From NCBI GenBank assembly GCA_015057755.1, contig SVDR01000048.1, positions 1 through 16,932 on the forward strand: 16,932 nucleotides of DNA, in the 5' to 3' direction. The DNA is from Lachnoclostridium sp. (lineage in GTDB: Bacteria; Bacillota_A; Clostridia; Lachnospirales; Lachnospiraceae). Made by a program: the position numbers and the translations under genes. Shown piece by piece: positions 7,974 to 14,436 of the stretch. The notes beneath the pieces are model-generated. The model worked only from the letters and a program-made list of their open reading frames with translations. It was not told the origin of the DNA and did no database searches. Position 1 is the stretch's first letter, and every line of letters starts with the position of its first letter.

Positions 7974-9380
7974 TTACTGCGGTAAAAATGTTTTTACAGC
8001 GAAGGAATCGAAGATTGCCTTTCTTGCTGTGTTGAGAGAGTCATACTCGCCTGCTGTTAACATCTGAGCGACAATGTTTCCGAGAGCAGTTGCCTCACCC
8101 GGACCGGCGTAAACTGTTTTACCAGTTGCGTTTGCTGTCAGCTGGTTGAGGTATGCAGCATTGGAACCGCCGCCTACGATGTTGATCGCATCGTAAGTCT
8201 TGCCTGTGATGGATTCCAGTTCTTTCACTGTTCTGCCATAACATTCTGCAAGGCTCTGGTATACGACTGTGGATACTTCGCCCGGTGTCTTCGGAACCGG
8301 CTGTCCGGTTCTCTCGCAGTAATCGCAGATCGCCTGGATCATGCTTTCCGGAGCGAAGAAATCATTGGCATCCACGTCCACTCTGGACGGGAACTCTTTC
8401 ACTTCTTCTGCCATATCGCAAAGTTCTGCAAAAGAATACTTGTCGTCATATTCATGGCGGACAGACTGGATCATCCAGAGTCCCATGATATTCTTTAAGA
8501 AACGGTAGCGGTAGTCATAGCCGCCCTCGTTTGTCAGGTTTGCTTTCTTACTCTCTTCTGTACAGATCGCTTCTTCCAGTTCTACACCCATTAAGGACCA
8601 TGTACCGGAACTGATGTATACAGATTCGATACCCATGCTCGGAACTGCCATAACAGCGGAGCCTGTATCATGGGAAGCCGGAAGGACTACCTGACAGTTG
8701 AAACCAACTTCTGCAGCAACGTCAGCAGAAAGGTCACCGAGAACTGTACCCGGCTTTTTGATCTCCGGGAAGATATGCTTCGGATAACCTAACATCTCAA
8801 ACAGTTCGTAGTCCCAGTCTTTTGTAGCCGGATTTACTAACTGTCCGGTGGTTGCGATCGTGTACTCAGCCGCTTTCTTTCCTGTGAGAAGGAAATGGTA
8901 GTAATCCGGTGTCATAAGTAAGGTATCAGCCGCTTCAAGAAGCTCCGGCTGTTTTGTTTTCACAGCCATAAGCTGATAAATGGTGTTGTAAAGCTGTTTC
9001 TGGATACCGGTTCTTCCGTAGAGATCATCTTCGCTGATGTACTTGGAAAGTTCAGCGTCCATGCCCTGTGTACGGCTGTCGCGGTAGCCAACGGTATTTC
9101 CGACTTTATTGCCGTCCTTGTCGATGAGTGCAAAGTCAACGCCCCATGTGTCAATGCCCATGGAAACCGGAACCTTTCCGGCTTCTTTACATTTCTTCAT
9201 GCCTGCTTTGATCTCTTTGAATAAAGCTTCGGAATCCCAGCATTTATAACCGTCGACATCCTTCATTCCGTTTTCGAAACGATGGATCTCTTCTAACTGT
9301 AATTTGCCGTTTTCAATATAACCGAGAATATGGCGGCCGCTGGACGCACCAATATCTACGGCAAGATAGTAGTTGCTCAT
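7974..9380 (-). CDS. RhaB-type FGGY sugar kinase, probable L-fuculokinase
   Basis: This is an ATP-dependent ketose kinase. In this operon its substrate should be L-fuculose, giving L-fuculose 1-phosphate for FucA. By sequence it resembles rhamnulokinase RhaB along its whole length: AVDIGASSGRHILGYIENGK at the N-terminus, GIDTWGVDFALID (75-87), GYRDSRTQGM, ASHDTGSAV with the catalytic Asp238, SSGTWSLMG, NEGG...RFLKNIMGLWMIQ and VGGGSNAAYLNQL near the C-terminus. It is 468 residues against 489 in E. coli RhaB. The start at 9380 (MSNYYLAVD) is chosen because GGAGGT lies just upstream. The frame is open six codons further to 9398 but without a ribosome site. fucA ends 18 bp upstream. No rhamnose isomerase or rhamnulose-phosphate aldolase is in the window, so the context favours fuculose, though dual specificity is possible. 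Confidence 0.9.
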   Translation of the reverse strand: MSNYYLAVDIGASSGRHILGYIENGKLQLEEIHRFENGMKDVDGYKCWDSEALFKEIKAGMKKCKEAGKVPVSMGIDTWGVDFALIDKDGNKVGNTVGYRDSRTQGMDAELSKYISEDDLYGRTGIQKQLYNTIYQLMAVKTKQPELLEAADTLLMTPDYYHFLLTGKKAAEYTIATTGQLVNPATKDWDYELFEMLGYPKHIFPEIKKPGTVLGDLSADVAAEVGFNCQVVLPASHDTGSAVMAVPSMGIESVYISSGTWSLMGVELEEAICTEESKKANLTNEGGYDYRYRFLKNIMGLWMIQSVRHEYDDKYSFAELCDMAEEVKEFPSRVDVDANDFFAPESMIQAICDYCERTGQPVPKTPGEVSTVVYQSLAECYGRTVKELESITGKTYDAINIVGGGSNAAYLNQLTANATGKTVYAGPGEATALGNIVAQMLTAGEYDSLNTARKAIFDSFAVKTFLPQ

Positions 9381-9398
9381 AGCACCTCCAAAATACAA

Positions 9399-10091
9399 TT
9401 ACTCGTTGTATTTCTTGTAACCCGGGTGTTTGCCTGTTACGCCGTATTTCGGTCTCATACCGATGAGAGTATCGATATCTTTCTTGGAGATCTCTTTTAC
9501 GCCGCCGAGTAAGTGAGCTGTAAGCTCGATCTTAGCCCAGAGCTCAAGGCTTTCCATACGGTAGTAAGCTGTGATCAGGTCAGCACCAACAGTAAGTGCA
9601 CCGTGGTTTTCAAGGAGCATTACGTCATGCTCTGCAAGATACGGACGGATCGCATCCGGAACTTCCATAGTGGACGGTGTACCGTACGGTGTAACCGGAA
9701 CGGAACCGATCGCAATAACGCTCTCGATCATGGAGTAGTTGTCCATGTGAACGTGAGCAACTGCGAAACCTGTTGCTGTCGGCGGATGTGCGTGTACAAC
9801 GGATTTAACATCTTCACGCTCTTTGTAGCAGCAAAGGTGCATCTTTGTCTCGGAAGACGGACGGTAACCTTCTTTTGCTTCGAGGATGTTGCCATCCAGA
9901 TCGATAAGAACGAGCATATCCGGTGTGATGAAGCTCTTGCTGATACCTGTCGGTGTTGCGATAACTTCGTTTTCACCTACACGAACTGTGATATTGCCAT
10001 CGTTGGCTGCTACCCAGCCCTGCTGCCACATTCTGTGGCAGATGTCGCAGATCTGTTCTTTGATTTCCTGATATTTCATCTTTGTCACCAT
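9399..10091 (-). CDS. fucA: L-fuculose-phosphate aldolase, class II
   Basis: Zn-dependent cleavage of L-fuculose 1-phosphate gives dihydroxyacetone phosphate and L-lactaldehyde. The class II aldolase/adducin fold is clear: GWVAANDGNITVR near residues 25-37, ATPTGISK (45-52), then the metal set Glu81 (PSSETKMH), His100 and His102 (HAHPPTATG) and His163 (ENHGALTVG). It is 230 residues, slightly longer than E. coli FucA (215). Two starts are possible. ATG at 10091 has a GGGAAAG site placed close, and ATG at 10079 (MKYQEIKEQ) is preceded by GGTGA five bases upstream. I list the longer form without certainty. The gene sits 95 bp after fucI and 18 bp before the kinase. Ribulose-phosphate 4-epimerase and rhamnulose-phosphate aldolase share this fold, but the fucI neighbour settles the likely substrate. 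Confidence 0.9.
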   Translation of the reverse strand: MVTKMKYQEIKEQICDICHRMWQQGWVAANDGNITVRVGENEVIATPTGISKSFITPDMLVLIDLDGNILEAKEGYRPSSETKMHLCCYKEREDVKSVVHAHPPTATGFAVAHVHMDNYSMIESVIAIGSVPVTPYGTPSTMEVPDAIRPYLAEHDVMLLENHGALTVGADLITAYYRMESLELWAKIELTAHLLGGVKEISKKDIDTLIGMRPKYGVTGKHPGYKKYNE

Positions 10092-10098
10092 TCTTTCC

Positions 10099-10118
10099 CG
10101 GGGAAGTCAAAGTCCCCG
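10099..10118 (-). other. Stem-loop immediately upstream of fucA
   Basis: A 6-bp GC-rich stem (CGGGGA / TCCCCG) has an 8-base loop. It ends beside the GGGAAAG region that would serve the first fucA start codon, so it could influence initiation or protect the fucA message. Confidence 0.4.
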
Positions 10119-10149
10119 ATATTTTTGGGTAAAGCATATCATCGGTTAC

Positions 10150-10171
10150 GGACGGCGGTTGACCGCCGTCC
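10150..10171 (-). other. Intercistronic stem-loop between fucI and fucA
   Basis: A perfect 9-bp GC-rich stem (GGACGGCGG / CCGCCGTCC) closes on a 4-base loop. No T-run follows in the direction of transcription, so it looks more like an mRNA-stabilising or processing element than a full terminator. Confidence 0.6.
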
Positions 10172-10186
10172 TGAATTATTTACATC

Positions 10187-12019
10187 CTATTTTTTGTAAA
10201 GCGGACCGTATGTAGCGCAAGCTCTGTAATCCTGGCCCTCTTTGTCCATACCGAATGCATTCCAGCATGCCGGACGGTAGATATCCTCTTCCGGAACGTT
10301 GTGCATGCAAACCGGGATTCTCATCATGGAGCACATTGTGATCAGGTCAGCACCGATGTGGCCATAGGAGATTGCACCGTGGTTAGCACCCCAGTTCATC
10401 ATAACCTCATAAGCTGTCTTGAATGCGGAACCTTCTTTGCCATCGCAGCGCGGAGCGAACCATGTACACGGCCATGTCGGGTTTGTACGCTCCATGAGTT
10501 TATCGGAAACTTCTTCCGGAAGGTTTACTGTCCAACCCTCAGCAATCTGGAGAACCGGGCCGATACCCTTAACAAGGTTAAGACGGATCATAGTAGCCGG
10601 CATCTCGCACTGTGTTGTAAAGTGGCTGGAGAATCCGCCGCCACGGAAGTTATCGAAGCCAGCTTCGCACCATACAGTAGCGTCTGTCATCTTCTTGATA
10701 TCTTCGTCAGTTACTTCCCACCATTTCTTCATAACATGGTTGCCGTCTTCGTCTGTGCAAACGCCGGAAGCGTCAAGACATGCAGCACCGGAGTTCAGAA
10801 GGTGGATAAGACCGTTGGACTCAGCAGCTTTGCCCTCTAATTTGTAACCTGTTACGCGCTCTGTAGCTTCGCCGGACCAGTATGTACGAACGTCAGCGAA
10901 GATCTGTGCGCGGTGTGTAAGTAAACGCATCATCAGCATGCCCATGCCATTGAGAACGTCGTTCTCTGTAGCAAGTGTGAACGGCTCGCGAGCGCCTTCG
11001 TAGTCGAATGTGGAGCTGAGGAGTGCCTCCGGATAGTCACAGTTCGGCCAATGGTCTGTCCACTGACGCTGACCCTGGAAACCACCTGCGATCGCATTGT
11101 GACCAACTTTTTCCTCTACGAATGCATCCGGAAGGTTCTGGTTGCCTGCCATAAGGTCTTTGATGATGCAGTACATCTTAACAGTGAACTCCCACTGTTT
11201 CTCTTTCTCTTCGGCTGTGAATTTGATCTTGCGGTCTTCGCCTAAGAACGGAACTGTCTCCGGGTTGTCATCGCGACCCTCTTTGCAGTGCTCTTTTGTC
11301 CAAGCAAGAGCTTTCTGGTACTCTTCCTCGTTGTAAATGCCTTCTTCCATACGACGAAGGATCTCAACCTCATCAACGGACTCAACACGCATACCGAAGT
11401 ACTGTTCCATCATATCCTGATCGATGATGGAGCCTGCAATACCCATACACTGGGAACCGATCTGGAGGTAAGATTTACCGCGCATAGTAGCAACAGCAAC
11501 AGCAGCACGACCGAAGCGGAGAAGTTTCTCTTTAACGTCTTCCGGAATCTGGTCAACCTGGTCTACGTCCTGAACTTCATGGCCGTAAATACCGAATGCC
11601 GGAAGGCCCTTCTGTGCATGACCAGCCAGAACAGCAGCAAGATAAACTGCACCCGGACGCTCTGTACCGTTGAAGCCCCAAACACCTTTGATTGTCTGCG
11701 GATCCATATCCATTGTCTCGGAGCCATAGCACCAGCAGGAAGTTACGGACAGTGTGATAGAAACACCTTCCTTGCGGAACTTGTCTGCACAAGCAGCAGT
11801 CTCCGGAACACGGCCGATACACGTATCAGCCATAACAACTTTTACAGGCTCACCGTTGGAGTAGAAAAGGTTCTCCTCGAAGAGCTTTTTCGCTGCGTTA
11901 GCCATTGCCCAAACCTGCGGCTCAAGGGATTCACGAAGCATCATCGGTCCACGACGTCCATCAACGATCGGGCGGATACCAATTACCGGATAATCACCGA
12001 CATATCTGTTCTTTGCCAT
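10187..12019 (-). CDS. fucI: L-fucose isomerase
   Basis: Mn-dependent aldose-ketose isomerisation of L-fucose to L-fuculose, the first catabolic step, in the cytoplasm. The 610-residue product matches E. coli FucI (591) from end to end: IGIRPIVDGRRGPM at the start, VTSCWCYGSETMDMDP, WGFNGTERPGAVYLAA, GFQGQRQWTDHWPN, and the C-terminal GMDKEGQDYRACATYGPLYK. The three metal ligands of the family are visible as Glu352 (TENDVLNG), Asp376 (ADVRTYW) and His547 (GANHGA). The start at 12019 (MAKNRYVG) is chosen because GGAAAGGA lies about eight bases upstream. The frame is open a further 18 codons to 12073 without support. It is the promoter-proximal gene of the fuc operon and diverges from an AraC-type regulator. 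D-arabinose is a known alternative substrate for the family. Confidence 0.97.
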   Translation of the reverse strand: MAKNRYVGDYPVIGIRPIVDGRRGPMMLRESLEPQVWAMANAAKKLFEENLFYSNGEPVKVVMADTCIGRVPETAACADKFRKEGVSITLSVTSCWCYGSETMDMDPQTIKGVWGFNGTERPGAVYLAAVLAGHAQKGLPAFGIYGHEVQDVDQVDQIPEDVKEKLLRFGRAAVAVATMRGKSYLQIGSQCMGIAGSIIDQDMMEQYFGMRVESVDEVEILRRMEEGIYNEEEYQKALAWTKEHCKEGRDDNPETVPFLGEDRKIKFTAEEKEKQWEFTVKMYCIIKDLMAGNQNLPDAFVEEKVGHNAIAGGFQGQRQWTDHWPNCDYPEALLSSTFDYEGAREPFTLATENDVLNGMGMLMMRLLTHRAQIFADVRTYWSGEATERVTGYKLEGKAAESNGLIHLLNSGAACLDASGVCTDEDGNHVMKKWWEVTDEDIKKMTDATVWCEAGFDNFRGGGFSSHFTTQCEMPATMIRLNLVKGIGPVLQIAEGWTVNLPEEVSDKLMERTNPTWPCTWFAPRCDGKEGSAFKTAYEVMMNWGANHGAISYGHIGADLITMCSMMRIPVCMHNVPEEDIYRPACWNAFGMDKEGQDYRACATYGPLYKK

Positions 12020-12040
12020 AATAATCATCCTTTCCGTCAA

Positions 12041-12053
12041 TATGTTTGACATA
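12041..12053. promoter_or_regulatory. Short dyad in the fucI leader
   Basis: TATGT-TTG-ACATA is a perfect 5-bp inverted repeat with a 3-base spacer, 22-34 bp upstream of the fucI start codon. It could be an operator or part of a small hairpin in the leader. Short AT-rich palindromes occur by chance, so the role is open. Confidence 0.3.
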
Positions 12054-12080
12054 CAATTTTCTAGTAATACCATTTTACCA

Positions 12081-12110
12081 TTGACGAGCCAATATTTCTA
12101 GTTATATAAT
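12081..12110 (+). promoter_or_regulatory. Sigma-70-type promoter for the araC-type regulator gene
   Basis: TTGACG (12081-12086) and a consensus TATAAT (12105-12110) are spaced by 18 bp on the plus strand. The predicted start of transcription is about 12117, roughly 35 bases before the regulator ATG at 12152. On the opposite strand a weaker TTGGCT-17-TATTAC pair faces fucI. Confidence 0.6.
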
Positions 12111-12151
12111 CGCTAAAAATAGGATTATATTCACTTTTTATGAGGTTATAT

Positions 12152-13051
12152 ATGTATACAGCCAGTTTTTATGAAAGAAAAAAACATGGAACAAAAAAGT
12201 ACCCGGTCGCATACTATTATGTAGACCATGGACATCCACAGTATAATATGCCGTTTCACTGGCATACGGAGTGGGAAATGATCCGCGTAAAGGAAGGATC
12301 GCTGATTTTACACATTGATGAAGAGGAAATTCGGGCAGAAGAGGGCGATGTGCTGCTGCTCAGGGACAGTATGTTTCACGGCGGTGCGGTATCCGACGGC
12401 GTGTATGAATGTCTGGTGTTTGATTTCTACGGTCTGTTTCATGAAATGGAACCGATCAAAGAGTTCATACGTCCGTTTTACCGTATGAAGCTGCTTCCGC
12501 AGATGCATTTTCGTGCAGAAAAGGAGCAGGGGATCTGCCAGATCGCAGCGGCAGTTATGGATTTCAACTATAACTATTTTGAAAAAAAGAACAATTCTGC
12601 CAATCCGGAGCAGGACAGCCAGAACGGCTGGAAAGAACTGGCGACGGTCAGCGGACTCGGCCAGATGTTTGCCTTGATCCTGAAAGATGGATTATTTAAG
12701 GAAAATAAACAGGAATCCATGCGCTCCTCTCACAGGATCAGCAGGGTTAAGACTGTTTTGGAATACATTGAGAAACATTATCAGTCTCCGATCACACTGG
12801 CGGAGCTGGCAGAAGTGGCAGGCATGAACCCGCAGTATTTCTGTCGTGCATTTAAGGAAGTGACGATGCAGAGCCCGATGGATTATGTGATCTATTATCG
12901 GCTGGAGCATGCGGCCCGTCTCCTGTCCGCGACGGATATGTCGGTCATGGATGTGGCGCTGGAGTGCGGATTTAATGACTGCAGCTATTTTATCCGGGTG
13001 TTTAAAAAGCAAAAAAATGTGACACCGAACCAATACAGAAAGTTAAAATAA
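12152..13051 (+). CDS. AraC-family transcriptional regulator, probable fucose operon activator
   Basis: This is a cytoplasmic DNA-binding regulator of 299 residues. The N-terminal half is a cupin-like sugar-binding domain: FHWHTEWEMIRVKEGSL (residues 35-51) and the later LLLRDSMFHGG. The C-terminal hundred residues hold the two AraC helix-turn-helix units, LAELAEVAGMNPQYFCRAFKE and MDVALECGFNDCSYFIRVFK, ending in VTPNQYRKL, which is the family signature. The ATG at 12152 is preferred over the in-frame ATG at 12140 because GAGG at 12142-12145 is six bases upstream of it and the other has no ribosome site. The gene diverges from fucI over a 132-bp gap, so regulation of the fucose genes, by analogy with RhaS-type activators, is the natural inference. 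The inducer is not shown by the sequence. Confidence 0.92.
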   Translation: MYTASFYERKKHGTKKYPVAYYYVDHGHPQYNMPFHWHTEWEMIRVKEGSLILHIDEEEIRAEEGDVLLLRDSMFHGGAVSDGVYECLVFDFYGLFHEMEPIKEFIRPFYRMKLLPQMHFRAEKEQGICQIAAAVMDFNYNYFEKKNNSANPEQDSQNGWKELATVSGLGQMFALILKDGLFKENKQESMRSSHRISRVKTVLEYIEKHYQSPITLAELAEVAGMNPQYFCRAFKEVTMQSPMDYVIYYRLEHAARLLSATDMSVMDVALECGFNDCSYFIRVFKKQKNVTPNQYRKLK

Positions 13052-13053
13052 TG

Positions 13054-13116
13054 AAAATCCTTTGCGAGAAAAAAATGTTTCAAAAAATGAAACAAAAGGG
13101 TATCGCAAGGGATTTT
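13054..13116 (+). terminator. Terminator of the araC-type gene with a nested dyad in its loop
   Basis: A 14-bp stem (AAAATCCTTTGCGA paired with TCGCAAGGGATTTT, one G-T wobble) begins three bases after the stop codon and ends in five T. Its 35-base loop contains the complete dyad GTTTCA-A5-TGAAAC (13077-13093), which can form its own 6-bp hairpin. Confidence 0.8.
13077..13093. repeat. GTTTCA-N5-TGAAAC dyad, copy 1
   Basis: Perfect 6-bp inverted repeat with an A5 spacer. It is identical, including one base before and four A after, to copy 2 located 77 bp downstream. The shared spacing and sequence suggest a binding site for a dimeric regulator, most likely the neighbouring LacI-type protein. 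It lies inside the loop of the preceding terminator. Confidence 0.7.
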
Positions 13117-13153
13117 TCACTTTATGTTAACTCGGTAATATTTTTGTATATTT

Positions 13154-13170
13154 GTTTCAAAAAATGAAAC
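13154..13170. repeat. GTTTCA-N5-TGAAAC dyad, copy 2
   Basis: Exact second copy of the 17-bp dyad, about 83 bp upstream of the -35 box of the rbsR promoter. A remote upstream site like this is typical of operators used for looping or as auxiliary sites. Confidence 0.7.
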
Positions 13171-13252
13171 AAAATGCAGCGGAATGCATGGTAAAATTGT
13201 ACAAAATGCATAGAAATATTATGTGCACAATAGAGAATAGGGTTGACTTATA

Positions 13253-13281
13253 TTGACTTTTGGGGTGGAATCAGATACTAT
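13253..13281 (+). promoter_or_regulatory. Promoter of the rbs operon
   Basis: TTGACT (13253-13258) and TACTAT (13276-13281) are separated by 17 bp, a near-consensus vegetative promoter. A second TTGACT occurs 10 bp upstream at 13243. The predicted transcript starts near 13288, leaving a leader of roughly 155 bases before rbsR. Confidence 0.65.
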
Positions 13282-13294
13282 TTTGTTATACCAA

Positions 13295-13319
13295 TGAAAC
13301 CCGTTTCATAATATGAAAC
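13295..13319. promoter_or_regulatory. Operator cluster just downstream of the rbs promoter
   Basis: Three half-sites lie in a row: TGAAAC-CC-GTTTCA-TAATA-TGAAAC. The second and third make copy 3 of the GTTTCA-N5-TGAAAC dyad (13303-13319, here flanked by C and G). The first and second make a LacI/CcpA-like inward palindrome TGAAACCCGTTTCA, one base away from a catabolite-response element consensus. Placement over the start of transcription fits repression, by RbsR or possibly CcpA. Confidence 0.65.
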
Positions 13320-13321
13320 GA

Positions 13322-13353
13322 GGGGGTTCCTAGTAGGTCCTCCCTACCTCCCC
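13322..13353 (+). other. Leader hairpin upstream of rbsR
   Basis: An inner perfect GTAGG/CCTAC stem (13333-13337 with 13344-13348) is enclosed by a short GGGG/CCCC outer helix. The 3' side contains two CCTCC runs that could pair with a purine-rich ribosome site. It directly precedes the terminator-like hairpin in the same leader. Confidence 0.4.
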
Positions 13354-13356
13354 GCG

Positions 13357-13396
13357 AAAGGCCCTTCTGCAGAAACGGATTCTGTAGTGGGCTTTT
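13357..13396 (+). terminator. Terminator-like hairpin in the rbsR leader, possible attenuator
   Basis: The outer 8-bp helix AAAGGCCC/GGGCTTTT and the inner 8-bp helix CTGCAGAA/TTCTGTAG are separated by a TT/T internal loop and capped by ACGGA. The 3' arm ends in four T. It lies downstream of the promoter and upstream of the rbsR ribosome site, so it would truncate the transcript to about 110 nt unless read through. Confidence 0.6.
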
Positions 13397-13444
13397 GGTA
13401 TATATAAGTGAAATTATTAACAAGAGCACGGAAAGGATTTTTGT

Positions 13445-14431
13445 ATGATCAATATCAGAGAGGTTGCTAAACTGGCAGGAGTATCGCCCGCAACCGTTTC
13501 TCGCGTGATTAATGGAACTGCCAAGGTTTCCGCAGAGAAACGCGCAAGGGTTCTGGAAGTTATTTCGGCAACGGAGTTTGTGCCGAATGAAGTAGCCAGA
13601 AGTTTATTCCGAAAATCAGCGAAATTAATTGGTTTGATTATTCCTAGTATTAAAAATCCATATTTTACCCAGGTTGCCAGTGTGATCGAGCATTTGGCGA
13701 CAGATCATGGATACCGTGTGTTCCTGTGCGATGCCAGAGATGATCTGGAAAAAGAGCAGGCAGCGATCCAGACACTGGTGTCGATGAATGCAGACGGTAT
13801 TATTATTGCTTCGACCAATGAGCGCATTGAAGACTATCTTTCCATGTGCCAGATTCCGGTTGTCGCTGTGGATACTATGTTCTCCAATAAGGATGTGGCA
13901 GCCTATGTTTACAGCGATTATTACACCGGAGGAAGGATGGCGATGGAACATCTGCTGGACTGCGGATGCCAGAACATCGTGTGCATCAAGGGACCGCAGC
14001 ATTTGTATTCTGCAAAGGGAAGATATCAGGGATATCAGGATGTCTGCCGGGAGCGTGGGATTCAGGAGCAGACCGTTTCCTGTGACTACGATTTCGAGGC
14101 GGGAATGGCGATGACAGAAGAATTATTGCGCTTGTATCCGGACGTGGACGGAATTATTGCGTGTAATGACGTTGTTGCTCTTTCTACATATAAAGTATTG
14201 TACCGTCAGAATATTTCGGTACCGGATCAGGTACAGTTGATCGGATTCGATGACATCATGTGGTCCAATCTGTTTACACCGGCGTTGACAACAATCAGCC
14301 AGCCTATTCAGGACATTGCAACAAAAGCGGCTGAGCTGATTATTGACATAGACAAATATGAAGGAAAGGGGGCAGAAATCGTTTATCCGGTAGAGTTAAT
14401 AGTTAGAGAAACCACAAAAAAGAAAGGATGA
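13445..14431 (+). CDS. rbsR: LacI-family repressor of the ribose operon
   Basis: This is a dimeric DNA-binding repressor of 328 residues. The N-terminal LacI helix-turn-helix is IREVAKLAGVSPATVSRVIN (residues 3-22), followed by the hinge region around residue 50-58 and a type I periplasmic-binding-protein-like core (IGLIIPSIKNPYFTQVA, DGIIACNDVVAL, GFDDIMWSNLFTPALTTI). GGAAAGGA at 13430-13437 precedes the ATG by about seven bases. The stop codon overlaps the ribosome-site region of rbsD (AGGATGATTATTATG), so translation of the two is probably coupled. Position at the head of rbsD-rbsA-rbsC makes ribose the expected effector. The dyads upstream are its likely operators, which implies autoregulation. 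The ligand is inferred from context. The family fold is certain. Confidence 0.92.
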   Translation: MINIREVAKLAGVSPATVSRVINGTAKVSAEKRARVLEVISATEFVPNEVARSLFRKSAKLIGLIIPSIKNPYFTQVASVIEHLATDHGYRVFLCDARDDLEKEQAAIQTLVSMNADGIIIASTNERIEDYLSMCQIPVVAVDTMFSNKDVAAYVYSDYYTGGRMAMEHLLDCGCQNIVCIKGPQHLYSAKGRYQGYQDVCRERGIQEQTVSCDYDFEAGMAMTEELLRLYPDVDGIIACNDVVALSTYKVLYRQNISVPDQVQLIGFDDIMWSNLFTPALTTISQPIQDIATKAAELIIDIDKYEGKGAEIVYPVELIVRETTKKKG

Positions 14432-14436
14432 TTATT

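Larger units (their letters stand above)
13052..13444. other. 393-bp regulatory gap between the araC-type gene and rbsR
   Basis: This is the only gene-free stretch over 300 bp in the window. In order it contains the araC terminator with a nested dyad, a second identical dyad (13154-13170), an AT-rich segment, a promoter (13253-13281), an operator cluster (13295-13319), two leader hairpins and the rbsR ribosome site (GGAAAGGA, 13430-13437). I see no small ORF with a ribosome site. Confidence 0.8.

Noticed and set aside
9513..10199. A 228-codon plus-strand open frame opposite fucA
   Set aside because: Antisense shadow of fucA with no family resemblance, no ribosome site and a Cys-rich unnatural composition.
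11288..12049. A 253-codon plus-strand open frame opposite fucI
   Set aside because: Antisense to a full-length, well-matched fucI; no domain or ribosome site seen.
13077..13170. Two identical repeats 77 bp apart, considered as a minimal CRISPR-like or phage attachment arrangement
   Set aside because: The repeats are short perfect dyads next to a promoter and a third copy has a different spacer. There is no cas gene, integrase or array, so operators explain them better.
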